Notes under the pieces: generated by a model | What the model was told of the DNA's origin: nothing | The model's input: only the letters and a program-made list of their open reading frames with translations | Databases searched by the model: none | Shown: piece after piece, positions 45,980 through 54,273 of the stretch | Layout of the letters: every line of letters starts with the position of its first letter | How positions within the stretch are numbered: the first letter of the stretch is position 1 | Assembly: GCF_003351225.1 (NCBI RefSeq) | Contig: NZ_QQSY01000002.1 | Location: 982,118-1,046,117, forward strand | DNA length: 64,000 bases | Direction of reading: 5' to 3' | Source: Dyella solisilvae | Lineage (GTDB): Bacteria > Pseudomonadota > Gammaproteobacteria > Xanthomonadales > Rhodanobacteraceae | Made by a program: the position numbers and the translations under genes

Positions 45980-47760
45980 ACAAAGCACCACGCCTCACCT
46001 GGCTCGCCATGGCGGCCTTCGCATTGACCGCCCCGGCCTGGGCCGAGCAGAACGCTGATGCCCGCTTCAAGCAGATCTACGAACAGGAATGGGCGTGGCG
46101 CAACGGCCAGTCCGGCATCGCCACCTCTGGCGAGGCGCAGCCGAACGGTTCGCCCCTGGACAACGTCGATGCGGCCAGCCAGCAGAAGCGGCAGGAATAC
46201 TGGCAGAAGGTCATGGCCGGCCTGGACGGGATCAATCCCAAGCAGCTCTCGCCCGAGGAGCAGGTCAACTACGCGGTGTACCGCGCGCAGATCCAGAACC
46301 TGCTGGCTGCGCAGCAGTTCAAGCAGTGGCAGATGCCGTTCAACAGCGACTCGGCGTTCTGGAGTGACCTGAGCTACGTGCTGGAGACGGACAACCTGCG
46401 CACCGCGCAGGACTACCACCGCTACCTCGAGCGTCTCCACCAGGTGCCGGCGTACTTCCAGCAGCAGATCGACAACATGCGCGACGGCCTGGCCCGTGGC
46501 TTCAGCGTGCCGCGCGAGGTGCTCACGGGCCGCGATGTTTCCATCGCCTCCGTGGCGGAATTGAAGGACCCGACCAAGAGCAGCCTGTACGCGCCATTCG
46601 AAAAGCTGCCCGCCAGCATCCCTTCCGCCGATGCGGAAAAGATGCGCGCGGAGGCGAAGCAGGTGATCGGTGAGAAGGTGATCCCGGCCTACGCCAGCCT
46701 GCTCACCTTTTTCCGCAACGAATACGTGCCCAAGGCGCGCACCACGCTGGCGGCCGAAGCGATGCCTGACGGCAAGGCCTGGTACCGCCAGCAGATCGTC
46801 GAATACACCACGCTGGACCTCGACCCCGACACCATCCACAAGGTGGGCATGGAGCAGGTGGCCAAGATCCACGCCGAGATGGTCAAGACCATGCAGGAGA
46901 CCGGGTTCAAGGGCGACTTCGCTCAGTTCCTGCATTTCCTGCGCACCGACCCGCAGTTCTATGCCAAGACGCCCGACGAACTGCTGATGCGCACCGCATG
47001 GGTGGCCAAGCAGGTTGATGCGCAGCTGGGCAGGGAATTCGGCCGCCTGCCGCGCCAGCGCTTCGCCATCGTGCCGGTGCCGGCGGACATCGCGCCGTAC
47101 TACACCTCGGGCCGCGGTGGCGCCAACAGCTACCTGGTCAACACCTATGACCTGCCGTCGCGCCCGCTCTACAACATGCCGGCGCTGACCCTGCACGAGT
47201 CGGCGCCCGGTCATTCGCTGCAGCTGGCGTTGGCGGCGGAGCAGCACGGCCAGCCGGCGTTCCGCCGCGAGGGCTACATATCCGCCTACGGCGAAGGCTG
47301 GGGCCTGTACTCCGAATACCTCGGCAACGAGATGGGCATCTACAAGACGCCCTACGAGCGCTTCGGTTACCTCACCTACCAGATGTGGCGTGCGAGCCGC
47401 CTGGTGGTCGACACGGGCATCCATCACCTGGGCTGGACCCGTCAGCAGGCGATCGACTTCCTGACGCAGAACACCGCGTTGTCCGACCGCGAAATCGCCA
47501 ACGAGGTGGACCGCTACATCAGCTGGCCGGGCCAGGCGCTGTCCTACGAGCTGGGCTATCTGAAGATCCTGGAGCTGCGCCGCAAGGCCGAGGAAGCGCT
47601 CGGGCCGAAGTTCGACGTGCGCCATTTCCACGACACCGTGCTGCAGATCGGCTCGGTGCCGCTGCCGGTGCTGGAGCAACGCATCGACCGCTTCATCGCC
47701 GAAGGCGGCCCGGAGCCGGACTTCGGCTGCGACTGCACGAAAGGCAACAAAGCCCCGTAA
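45976..47760 (+). CDS. Secreted DUF885-family metallopeptidase-like protein
   Basis: This 594-residue exported protein has a signal peptide (NKAPRLTWLAMAAFALTAPA, cleaved after AWA) and the DUF885 zinc-binding motif HESAPGH (H407, E408, H413), with EGWGLYSEYLGNEMG downstream providing a further Glu ligand. The pattern RFAIVPVPADIAPYYTSGRG is typical of this family. Start is GTG 45976, overlapping the TGA of the SulP gene (GTGA), implying translational coupling; the frame is open further upstream, within the SulP gene, but no signal peptide would result. Confidence 0.88.
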   Translation: MNKAPRLTWLAMAAFALTAPAWAEQNADARFKQIYEQEWAWRNGQSGIATSGEAQPNGSPLDNVDAASQQKRQEYWQKVMAGLDGINPKQLSPEEQVNYAVYRAQIQNLLAAQQFKQWQMPFNSDSAFWSDLSYVLETDNLRTAQDYHRYLERLHQVPAYFQQQIDNMRDGLARGFSVPREVLTGRDVSIASVAELKDPTKSSLYAPFEKLPASIPSADAEKMRAEAKQVIGEKVIPAYASLLTFFRNEYVPKARTTLAAEAMPDGKAWYRQQIVEYTTLDLDPDTIHKVGMEQVAKIHAEMVKTMQETGFKGDFAQFLHFLRTDPQFYAKTPDELLMRTAWVAKQVDAQLGREFGRLPRQRFAIVPVPADIAPYYTSGRGGANSYLVNTYDLPSRPLYNMPALTLHESAPGHSLQLALAAEQHGQPAFRREGYISAYGEGWGLYSEYLGNEMGIYKTPYERFGYLTYQMWRASRLVVDTGIHHLGWTRQQAIDFLTQNTALSDREIANEVDRYISWPGQALSYELGYLKILELRRKAEEALGPKFDVRHFHDTVLQIGSVPLPVLEQRIDRFIAEGGPEPDFGCDCTKGNKAP

Positions 47761-47805
47761 GCTTGCCCGCCAGCAGTTCCATCGTTTCGACAGGGGGTCG
47801 AGGGC

Positions 47806-49038
47806 ATGACGGACACGGCAGGCGTATTGGGGCAGGACTGGCAGCGGGATATCCGCTATCCCGTGGTCTACAAGGTGACCACGGGGTGGCGCATCACCAT
47901 GGTGGTGTTGGCGTTGTTCTTTGCCGGTTGCGGCGCGCTGATCGGCGCCACGACCCTGCAGAACCGCCCCGATCCCTCCGGGATCTTCGTGCTGGCGCTG
48001 TTCTCGTTGATCCCGTTCTCGTTGGCGTTTTACTGCGTCTACTACGCATGGACGGCGAGCCTCACGCTGGAGCGCGATGCGATCGCCGTCCGCAGGCCAT
48101 TCGTGTCGCGCCGGCTTTCACGTGCGCAGATTCGCGGGCGGCGCGTGGTGCAGGGGCGCAACGCGAGCTACAAGCAGATCGTGCCGGTCAGCGGACGCCC
48201 GCTGACCATCGATGGTTCCTCGCTCGGCCTGGACGACCGCTTCCATGCCTGGTTCAACGCCTTGCCGGATCTTGATGGCGAGGAGCGCGCGGCGACCCTG
48301 GCCGAAGTGCGGAACGATCCGTCGCTGGGCGCCAACGCGCAGGAGCGGCTGGCGAATCTGGCCAAGGCGCAGAAGCTGGCCAAGGGCATCGCGTTCCTGC
48401 CGACGGTGCTGTTGTTCTGGGTCGTGGCGTTCCCCAGGCCCTACGAGCTGGCCATCGCGAGCGCCGCCCTTGCGCCGTGGGTGGGCGTGGCGCTGGTGTG
48501 GCTGAAGCCCGGCCTGTTCAAGTTCGATGGCCGGGCCGGCGACGTGCGGCCGAACGTCGCCGCGCTCCTGTTGATGCCGCCGCTGGCCCTGGCCATGCGG
48601 GCGCTGCACGACGTGAGTCTGGTCGACCTCAGTCCCCTGTGGGGCGGAGCGCTGGCGCTCAGTGTCCCGTTGGTGGTCGCCGTGCTGGCCGCGCCCAGCG
48701 CGTCGCCCGACCAGGGCGGGAAGCGCTGGCGAGGCGCGCTGATCCTGTTGCCGTTCTGCGTGATCTGGGGCGGCAGCCTGCTGGCCCTCACCGACGCGAT
48801 GTGGGACAAGGCCCAGCCGCAGGTGTTCCAGACCACGGTGACCGGCAAGGACGTGAGCCGTGGCAAGAGCACCACCTACTACGTCCATCTGGCCCGCTGG
48901 AACCCGACCATCGACGAGCAGCGCATCGCGGTGCCCCGCGCCTACTACGACACGGTGGATCGTGGTGACGTGGTGTGCGTGCGCCTGCATCCGGGGCGCT
49001 TTGGCTTGCGCTGGCTGCAACTCGCCGGCTGCGGTTAG
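47806..49038 (+). CDS. Membrane protein of unknown function
   Basis: This 410-residue protein has two N-terminal helices (ITMVVLALFFAGCGALIGAT, FVLALFSLIPFSLAFYCVYY) followed by a soluble PH-like region (LTLERDAIAVRRPFVSRRLS, DGSSLGLDDRFHAWFNAL), then four or five helices (about residues 195-330) and a C-terminal domain (TTYYVHLARWNPTIDEQRIA). No named family was recognised. The gene lies 45 bp after the DUF885 gene on the same strand and could be the last of that unit. Confidence 0.75.
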   Translation: MTDTAGVLGQDWQRDIRYPVVYKVTTGWRITMVVLALFFAGCGALIGATTLQNRPDPSGIFVLALFSLIPFSLAFYCVYYAWTASLTLERDAIAVRRPFVSRRLSRAQIRGRRVVQGRNASYKQIVPVSGRPLTIDGSSLGLDDRFHAWFNALPDLDGEERAATLAEVRNDPSLGANAQERLANLAKAQKLAKGIAFLPTVLLFWVVAFPRPYELAIASAALAPWVGVALVWLKPGLFKFDGRAGDVRPNVAALLLMPPLALAMRALHDVSLVDLSPLWGGALALSVPLVVAVLAAPSASPDQGGKRWRGALILLPFCVIWGGSLLALTDAMWDKAQPQVFQTTVTGKDVSRGKSTTYYVHLARWNPTIDEQRIAVPRAYYDTVDRGDVVCVRLHPGRFGLRWLQLAGCG

Positions 49039-49061
49039 CGGCCACGATCGGCCCGCCGGCG

Positions 49062-49604
49062 TCAGGGTTTGGCGGGCGCCGCGGCGCCGGTCTCCGCATA
49101 GCGCTGCAATCGCTGCAGCTGTTCCATCAGCACCTCATTGACGGGCTGCGCGACCTTGTCCAGTCCGCTGCCACTGGATCCGTTGACGCGATACTCGAAC
49201 TGCAAGCTGGCGCCTTCGGGCGCCGGCTTGAGGGTGAAAGTCATCACGCCCTGCACGGCCATGCCTTGCAGCGGCCCGAGCGCGGTATCGAGCCGCAAGA
49301 CATGCCCGGGCGCCGCCCAGATCACGCGGCCGTGGGCCACGCTCTGGTTGCCCCAGCGCTCGCAGAAGCAGCCATCGGCCTCGGCCTTGAGGCTCAGGTG
49401 CGAGGCGTCGCCGGAGTAGGTGTGCTCACCGTTCCACCAGTGGCCGATGTCCACCAGCGCGGCGTAAAGCTTTTCGGGCGACGCATGGATGGTGCGTGTG
49501 TCCTGGATCAACAGCTGGTCGGGCGCTGCTTTCGTCACCGCCGCGTGCGTCCCGGCGGCCAACAGGGACAACAGGACCGCAGCGGCAAACGTTTGGATAC
49601 GCAT
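49062..49604 (-). CDS. Secreted SRPBCC (START-like) domain protein
   Basis: This 180-residue protein has a signal peptide (MRIQTFAAAVLLSLLAAGTHA) and a START/Bet v 1-type fold that includes TRTIHASPEKLYAALVDIGHW, CERWGNQSVAHGRVIW and VMTFTLKPAPEGASLQFEY. Family members bind hydrophobic ligands in a large cavity. It converges on the membrane-protein gene across a 23-bp gap. A metabolic role cannot be assigned. Confidence 0.88.
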   Translation of the reverse strand: MRIQTFAAAVLLSLLAAGTHAAVTKAAPDQLLIQDTRTIHASPEKLYAALVDIGHWWNGEHTYSGDASHLSLKAEADGCFCERWGNQSVAHGRVIWAAPGHVLRLDTALGPLQGMAVQGVMTFTLKPAPEGASLQFEYRVNGSSGSGLDKVAQPVNEVLMEQLQRLQRYAETGAAAPAKP

Positions 49605-49698
49605 GGCATCTCCTCCCGGCGAGCGCGCGGAGTATGCGGCGGCGGGGCAGCCGGCTGTATTGGCCGAACGGACGAGGGGGTCACTGGCGAGAAATGTA

Positions 49699-49731
49699 CC
49701 AGTGGAGTAAAGTCATCTATAACTTCACTGG
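49699..49731 (+). promoter_or_regulatory. Operator-promoter of the Xre/RES module
   Basis: CCAGTGGAGT (49699-49708) and ACTTCACTGG (49722-49731) form an inverted repeat with 9 of 10 positions matching. It flanks and overlaps a -10-like TATAAC (49718-49723), just upstream of the antitoxin start at 49744. This is the expected site of antitoxin autoregulation. Confidence 0.6.
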
Positions 49732-49743
49732 GAGAGTCACGCC

Positions 49744-50142
49744 ATGGCTGCTCATCTCCAGCCTGAAAGCATCCCCGACGCCGACCTGGGCGGTCCCGCG
49801 CTGCGCGCCTTCTTCAATCTGGCCGAGCACTGGAACCTGCGCATCGCCGACCAGCGCCGCCTGCTGGGCGATCCGCCGGAATCGACCTTCTACAAGTGGA
49901 AGCGCCTGCAGTCGGGCACGCTCGGCCGCGACACGCTCGAGCGCATCAGCTACCTGCTGGGCATCTTCAAGGACCTGCAAATTCTGTTTCCCGATCCGCA
50001 GCAGGCGGACGGCTGGATCCACCGTCCCAATCAGGCGGCGCTGTTCGGTGGGCAATCGGCGCTGGAGCGCATGCTCTCGGGCAACGTCGCTGACCTGTAT
50101 GTGGTGCGCCAGTATCTGGACGCCCAGCGCGGTTGGGGCTGA
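49744..50142 (+). CDS. Xre/MbcA/ParS-type antitoxin
   Basis: This 132-residue antitoxin has an N-terminal helix-turn-helix (ALRAFFNLAEHWNLRIADQR, GDPPESTFYKWKRLQSG) and a C-terminal toxin-binding domain (DUF2384 type) with WIHRPNQAALFGGQSALERM and LYVVRQYLDAQRGW, the classical ending of this family. It binds the RES toxin encoded downstream and represses its own promoter. The inverted repeat at 49699-49731 is the likely operator. The toxin gene starts unusually far away, 177 bp. Confidence 0.92.
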   Translation: MAAHLQPESIPDADLGGPALRAFFNLAEHWNLRIADQRRLLGDPPESTFYKWKRLQSGTLGRDTLERISYLLGIFKDLQILFPDPQQADGWIHRPNQAALFGGQSALERMLSGNVADLYVVRQYLDAQRGWG

Positions 50143-50146
50143 TCGA

Positions 50147-50179
50147 CTCCTGTAGCAGCGCACCGGGTGCGCGATCAGG
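50147..50179. repeat. REP-like element between antitoxin and toxin
   Basis: CTCCTGTAGCAGCGCACCGG continues into GTGCGCGATCAGG. It resembles the abundant TGTAGGAGCGCACCCAGTGCGCGAT element of pseudomonads and xanthomonads. It can form a GCGCACC/GGTGCGC hairpin. It sits 5 bp past the antitoxin stop and probably widened the spacer between the paired genes. Confidence 0.6.
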
Positions 50180-50319
50180 GCACCCCCGAGCTCGTGGCCC
50201 TGACACGGTCATCCACTTCCGGCCCCGGCCACGGCCACGCTGCGGCGCAGGTCGCAGCGGGCGATACACCTACCCGTGATACTTCGATCCTCTGGCAGAC
50301 CGCGTGAGTTGCACTCGTC

Positions 50320-51003
50320 ATGGCAGACATTCCACCGCTCAAACGCATCCGCTGGAGCCAGGCGTATCGCATCGTGCCCAGCCGCTTTCCGCCGGTCGGC
50401 GTATTCGACCGCATTGCGGAGCCGGGCGATCTGGACGCGCTTTATGCGATCGAGGCGCTGACCAATCCGCGCCTGCGCCAGGAGATGGGCCAGTTGCAGC
50501 TGGTGCCCAAGGAAAGGCGCATCAGCGGGCCCGGCACGACGCCGGTGATGGCGGCGTTCACCCACCTCAATCCCGAAGGGAGTCGTTTTTCCGACGGCAG
50601 CTGGGGCGTGTTCTATGCCGGTCACAGCGTCGCCACGGCGGTGGAGGAAACCGTGTATCACCGCGAGCGCTTTCTCGCGGCCACCGCGGAGCCGGCGTGC
50701 GACATCGAAATGCGCTGCTATCGCACCAGCATCCACGCGAAGCTGCATGACCTGCGCGGCGGCTGGAAGGCGGTGCACGACCCGGACAACTACGCCGCCG
50801 GTGTCGCGCTGGCGCGGCGACTGCGCAATGAAGGTTCCGATGGCCTGGTCTACGACAGCGTGCGCCATCGCGGCGGCGAGTGCGTCGCCATCTTCTATCC
50901 CGATCGCGTGGCGCCGTGCACGCAGGCGCAGCATCTGATGTATCGCTGGGATGGCCGGCGCATCGCCCAGGTGCTGACGGTCGACGAGTGGAAGCGCGGC
51001 TGA
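50320..51003 (+). CDS. RES-domain toxin (NAD+-degrading)
   Basis: This 227-residue toxin is of the RES family, whose characterised members hydrolyse NAD+. The RES hallmarks are visible: the first Arg in AYRIVPSRFPPVGVFDR, the GVFYAGHSVATAVEETVYHR segment with the conserved Tyr/Glu, and the C-terminal DGLVYDSVRHRGGECVAIFY segment with the catalytic Ser. It is paired with the Xre antitoxin upstream. The start at ATG 50320 (MADIPPLKRIRWSQAYR) is preferred; a GTG at 50305 is in frame but has no better site. Confidence 0.92.
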   Translation: MADIPPLKRIRWSQAYRIVPSRFPPVGVFDRIAEPGDLDALYAIEALTNPRLRQEMGQLQLVPKERRISGPGTTPVMAAFTHLNPEGSRFSDGSWGVFYAGHSVATAVEETVYHRERFLAATAEPACDIEMRCYRTSIHAKLHDLRGGWKAVHDPDNYAAGVALARRLRNEGSDGLVYDSVRHRGGECVAIFYPDRVAPCTQAQHLMYRWDGRRIAQVLTVDEWKRG

Positions 51004-51026
51004 GCCGAGCGCGCCTCGCGTCAGCC

Positions 51027-51060
51027 AAAAAAAAACGGGCCTCCCATGACAGGAGGCCCG
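51027..51060 (-). terminator. Rho-independent terminator of the OmpW gene
   Basis: The stem CGGGCCTCC/GGAGGCCCG (51036-51060) has a CATGACA loop, with a run of nine A (T on the minus strand) at 51027-51035. It lies 30 bp past the OmpW stop codon and also ends transcripts from the RES gene. Confidence 0.85.
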
Positions 51061-51090
51061 TGCTCCGGCGTCCATGCCGGACTTCCTTGA

Positions 51091-51708
51091 TCAGAAGCGA
51101 TAGCCGAGGCTGACGCCGTAGACCAGCGGGTCGATCTTGGCGGTGCCGACCTTGGCGCCGTTGACCTTCACGTCACTCTCGATGTCGACCCAGCGCAGGT
51201 CGGCGGTGAAGATCCACTTGGGGCTGAGCTTGACGTCGAGGCCGGCGTGGGCGGCCACACCCCAGCTGTTCGCGATGCTGACGCTGGCGCCGTTGAGCGC
51301 GCCGGCGCCCTTGGTGTCGAAGAAGTTGGTGTAGTTCAGGCCGACGCCGATGAACGGCGACACCGCGCTGTCCGGCAGGAAGTGATAGTTGAGGCCGACC
51401 GTCGGCGGCAGCTGCTTGGTCTGGGCGACCTTGCCCAGGCCCGAGAGCTTCACGTCGTGCTGGAACGGCCAGGCAGCGAGCACATCCACGCCGAGGTTCG
51501 GGGTGAACATGTATTCGAGGCTGGCGGACGGACGCACGCTGGTGGTGATGCTGGCGCGGGCGCCGGCCAGCGTGCCGTTGTCACTCTTCGGATCGACGGC
51601 GTGGACGCCGAAGCGCACCACCCAATTGTCATTGGTATCGGCATGGGCGGCAGGCGCGGCGACGGCGCCGAGGGCGGCGGCGATCACGAGGGGGAGCAGG
51701 ACTTTCAT
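51091..51708 (-). CDS. OmpW-family outer-membrane protein
   Basis: This small eight-stranded outer-membrane barrel protein has 205 residues. It has a signal peptide (MKVLLPLVIAAALGAVAAPA, cleaved after AAHA), the NWVVRFGVHAVDPKSDNG start of the barrel, the LEYMFTPNLGVDVLAAWPFQ strand, and a C-terminal Phe (PLVYGVSLGYRF). All match OmpW. Start at 51708 is chosen because an AGGGA is properly spaced; an in-frame ATG at 51717 is an alternative. Its terminator is shared with the convergent RES gene. Confidence 0.93.
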   Translation of the reverse strand: MKVLLPLVIAAALGAVAAPAAHADTNDNWVVRFGVHAVDPKSDNGTLAGARASITTSVRPSASLEYMFTPNLGVDVLAAWPFQHDVKLSGLGKVAQTKQLPPTVGLNYHFLPDSAVSPFIGVGLNYTNFFDTKGAGALNGASVSIANSWGVAAHAGLDVKLSPKWIFTADLRWVDIESDVKVNGAKVGTAKIDPLVYGVSLGYRF

Positions 51709-51835
51709 CGGTTTCATCCCTGTAGTTGTCAACGTGGGGTGAAGTGATGTTCGTGAGGATTTCGTTGTTCACTCTTGACCTGGGTCATGTCGCACTAGGG
51801 CATACGGACGCAGGCGGTGACGCGCGCAAAACAAA

Positions 51836-51858
51836 AGGCCCGCCAGTGGCGGGCCTTC
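51836..51858 (-). terminator. Terminator-like hairpin downstream of phhA
   Basis: AAGGCCCGCC (51836-51845) pairs with GGCGGGCCTT (51849-51858), a perfect 10-bp stem 23 bp past the phhA stop. On the minus strand it is followed by a short T-rich tail (TTTTGTTTTG). Confidence 0.7.
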
Positions 51859-51881
51859 GAAGGTGTTGCGGGCGCGTGTGC

Positions 51882-52775
51882 TCAGGTATCGGCGTTGGTC
51901 GCCCAGCCTTCGCGGTTGCCGCGCGTGAACACGCGATCAGAGTCGAGCACGTCGCCGGCTGCGTGCGCCGGTTGCTCGCCCAGCGCCGCGTAGATCGGCG
52001 TGAAGTCCGGGCGGGTCGCCTCGAACAGCTGCTCGAAGCTGTCGATCACGAAATAGGTCTGCTGGTAGGTGTCGATGCGGTAGCGCGTACTCATGACGCG
52101 TTCCAGGCCGAAGCCGATGCGGTTCGGCGACGGCGAATCCAGCGAGTAAATCGACTCGCCCTTGGAGCTGACGATGCCCGCGCCGTAGATGCGCATGCCT
52201 TCCTTCGTGTTGATCAGCCCGAACTCAACCGTGTACCAGTACAGGCGCGTGAGGTTCATCAGCGCCTCGGGGCCGATTGCGAACGCCTTCATGCCACCGC
52301 GGCCGTAGGCCTGCATGTAGTCGGCGAACACCGGGTTGAGCAGCAGCGGCACGTGGCCGAACAGGTCGTGGAACAGGTCCGGCTCGCTCAGGTAGTCCAA
52401 CTGCTCGGGCTTGCGGATCCACCAGCTGACCGGAAAGCGGCGGTGGGCCAGGTGGTCGAAGAACACCTCGTCGGGCAGCAGCCCTTCCACCGCCACCAGC
52501 TCCCAGCCGGTGGTGGTGCCGAGCACCTTGTTCAGGTCGGCGAACTTGGGGATGCCGCCGTCGCCCAGGCCGAAGCGCTCCACGCCGGCGAGGAACTCCT
52601 GGCAGGCGCGGCCCGGCAGCAGCTCGCGCTGGCGCTTGTAGAGGGTGTCCCACACCTCGTGATCGGTGCGGCTGTAGTCCGCCCAGGGCTGCTCGACCAC
52701 GCCGGTGGCGTACACCGGCACATAGCCCCGGTCGGTCTGATGGTGTTCGACGCGACGTGGCGTGGTGGAGTTCAT
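51882..52775 (-). CDS. phhA: Phenylalanine 4-monooxygenase
   Basis: This enzyme hydroxylates phenylalanine to tyrosine using O2, tetrahydropterin and non-heme iron. The 297-residue product has the metal-binding motif HDLFGHVPLL (two His ligands) and the Glu in LYWYTVEFGLINTKEGMRIY, which completes the iron facial triad. The length matches bacterial PhhA. The ATG at 52775 (MNSTTPRRVEHHQTD) is preferred over upstream codons. An Lrp-type regulator diverges from it across 150 bp, a common arrangement for aromatic amino acid catabolism. Confidence 0.96.
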   Translation of the reverse strand: MNSTTPRRVEHHQTDRGYVPVYATGVVEQPWADYSRTDHEVWDTLYKRQRELLPGRACQEFLAGVERFGLGDGGIPKFADLNKVLGTTTGWELVAVEGLLPDEVFFDHLAHRRFPVSWWIRKPEQLDYLSEPDLFHDLFGHVPLLLNPVFADYMQAYGRGGMKAFAIGPEALMNLTRLYWYTVEFGLINTKEGMRIYGAGIVSSKGESIYSLDSPSPNRIGFGLERVMSTRYRIDTYQQTYFVIDSFEQLFEATRPDFTPIYAALGEQPAHAAGDVLDSDRVFTRGNREGWATNADT

Positions 52776-52925
52776 GCTGGGCTCCTGGCGGCGGCAGCCG
52801 TCGGCTTGCTCGGAATGGCCCAGCATAGGGCCGATGCCGCGCACGATGATTGTTTTGTTGCTCCATTAACACGCTGCAGAGCAATAATCTTGCGCGATCG
52901 CGAACATCATTGGAGTTTCCTTGCC
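52776..52925. promoter_or_regulatory. phhA/Lrp divergent regulatory region
   Basis: This 150-bp spacer holds an AT-rich segment (about 52850-52890, with GATTGTTTTGTTGCTCC and GAGCAATAATCTTGC) whose GTTGCTC/GAGCAAT partial dyad is a candidate Lrp site. No clear promoter hexamers could be assigned. Confidence 0.45.
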
Positions 52926-53402
52926 ATGGCGAACCTGGACCGGATCGACCTGCGCATGCTCGCCGTCCTGCAGACCGACGGCCGCATCACCAACGCCGAC
53001 CTGGCGGAACGCGTCAGCCTGTCGCCGTCGGCCTGCCTGCGTCGCCTGCAGCGGCTGGAGTCCGAGGGGATTCTTACGGGCTACACCGCCCAGGTGGATC
53101 CGCAGGCGGTAGGACTGGGCCTGGAGGCCTTCGTCAGGGTGCAGCTCAGCAAGCATGAGAGCGCCGCGGTTGAGCGCTTCGTGGAACTGGTGAACGGCTG
53201 GGACGAGGTGGTGGCCTGTTATGCGCTCACGGGCGCCATGGACTACCTGCTGCACGTCTATGTGACTGACCTGCAGGATTTTTCGCGCTTCCTGCTTGAT
53301 CGTTTGCTGAACGCCGCGGGCGTCGGCGACGTCAATTCCAGCTTTGTCCTGCGTACAGTGAAGCGTTCGGCTGCTTTACCGCTGGCCCAGTTGGAGCGCT
53401 GA
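52926..53402 (+). CDS. Lrp/AsnC family transcriptional regulator
   Basis: This 158-residue regulator has an N-terminal winged helix (LDRIDLRMLAVLQTDGRITN, DLAERVSLSPSACLRRLQRL, ESEGILTGYTAQVDP) and a C-terminal RAM effector domain (FVELVNGWDEVVACYALTGA, DYLLHVYVTDLQDFSRFL). It diverges from phhA and likely responds to phenylalanine or tyrosine to control that gene. ATG 52926 is the first codon of the family motif; the frame is open far upstream (to 51726) but only as shadow sequence. Confidence 0.93.
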   Translation: MANLDRIDLRMLAVLQTDGRITNADLAERVSLSPSACLRRLQRLESEGILTGYTAQVDPQAVGLGLEAFVRVQLSKHESAAVERFVELVNGWDEVVACYALTGAMDYLLHVYVTDLQDFSRFLLDRLLNAAGVGDVNSSFVLRTVKRSAALPLAQLER

Positions 53403-53457
53403 GGGGAGGCGCGACACGGGGCGCAGGGATGCCACTAACGCTAAACTAACCCGACTG

Positions 53458-54273
53458 ATGAACACCCACACCGTTTCCGCCCCGGCTCGTCGGGACATCC
53501 TGCGACCCCTGCGTTACGTCTGGCGCGTGCCGCTGCTGCTGCTGCACGTGGTGCTGGGCGTGCTGCTGTGCTCGCTGATCCTGAGCTGGGGGCGCCATGC
53601 GGTGATGAAGAATGGCCGCGAGCCGTTCCCGCACCGCACCATCCGCTGGTGGTCCACCGCGCTGCTGCGCATCTTCGGACTGCGTTCGGTGCGGGTGGGC
53701 AAGCCGCTGGCCGATCCGGTGCTGTTCGTGGCCAACCACACCTCCTGGCTGGATATCGTGCTGCTGCACAGCCAGCGCGCGGTCTGCTTCGTCGCCAAGG
53801 CGGAGATCGCCCGCTGGCCGCTGGTCGGCTGGATGGCCGCCAGCGGCGGCACCATCTTCCATCGCCGCGGCAGCAACCATTCGCTGGCGGCGGTGATGCA
53901 GTTGATGGTCGAGCGCCTGCGCGGCGGCCGCTCGGTGGCGGTGTTTCCGGAAGGCGGCACTGGCCACAACGGCGTGTTGCGGGTGTTCCACGCGCGCATC
54001 TTCCAGGCCGCGCTGGACGCCGAGGTTCCGGTGCAGCCGGTGGCGCTGCGCTTCGCGCGCGACGGGCGTCGGGTGATCGACACCGGTTTCCGCGAGCACG
54101 AGAACTTCATGCAGAACTTCCTGCGCCTGCTCGGCGATGCGCCGCAGGACGCCGAGGTGCACTTCCTCGAGCCGGCGCCCGCCACGCCGGAGGCGCGCCG
54201 TCGCATGGCCGAGCTGGCCCGCGAGCGCATTGCGCTGGCGCTGGAAGACAAGCCGGGCCAAGGCAACGCATGA
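53458..54273 (+). CDS. 1-acyl-sn-glycerol-3-phosphate acyltransferase-like (PlsC family)
   Basis: This membrane-associated acyltransferase has 271 residues. The catalytic box NHTSWLD (HX4D) and the glycerol-phosphate-binding FPEGGTGHNG box are both visible, after an N-terminal anchor (VPLLLLHVVLGVLLCSLILS). Members place the second acyl chain of phosphatidic acid or acylate related lipids. The gene overlaps a hydrolase gene by 4 bp (ATGA). The two together may form a lipid-processing pair. Confidence 0.93.
   Translation: MNTHTVSAPARRDILRPLRYVWRVPLLLLHVVLGVLLCSLILSWGRHAVMKNGREPFPHRTIRWWSTALLRIFGLRSVRVGKPLADPVLFVANHTSWLDIVLLHSQRAVCFVAKAEIARWPLVGWMAASGGTIFHRRGSNHSLAAVMQLMVERLRGGRSVAVFPEGGTGHNGVLRVFHARIFQAALDAEVPVQPVALRFARDGRRVIDTGFREHENFMQNFLRLLGDAPQDAEVHFLEPAPATPEARRRMAELARERIALALEDKPGQGNA

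Noticed and set aside
51726-52925. Long N-terminal extension of the Lrp regulator frame
   Set aside because: It runs antisense through phhA; the Lrp fold begins exactly at ATG 52926.
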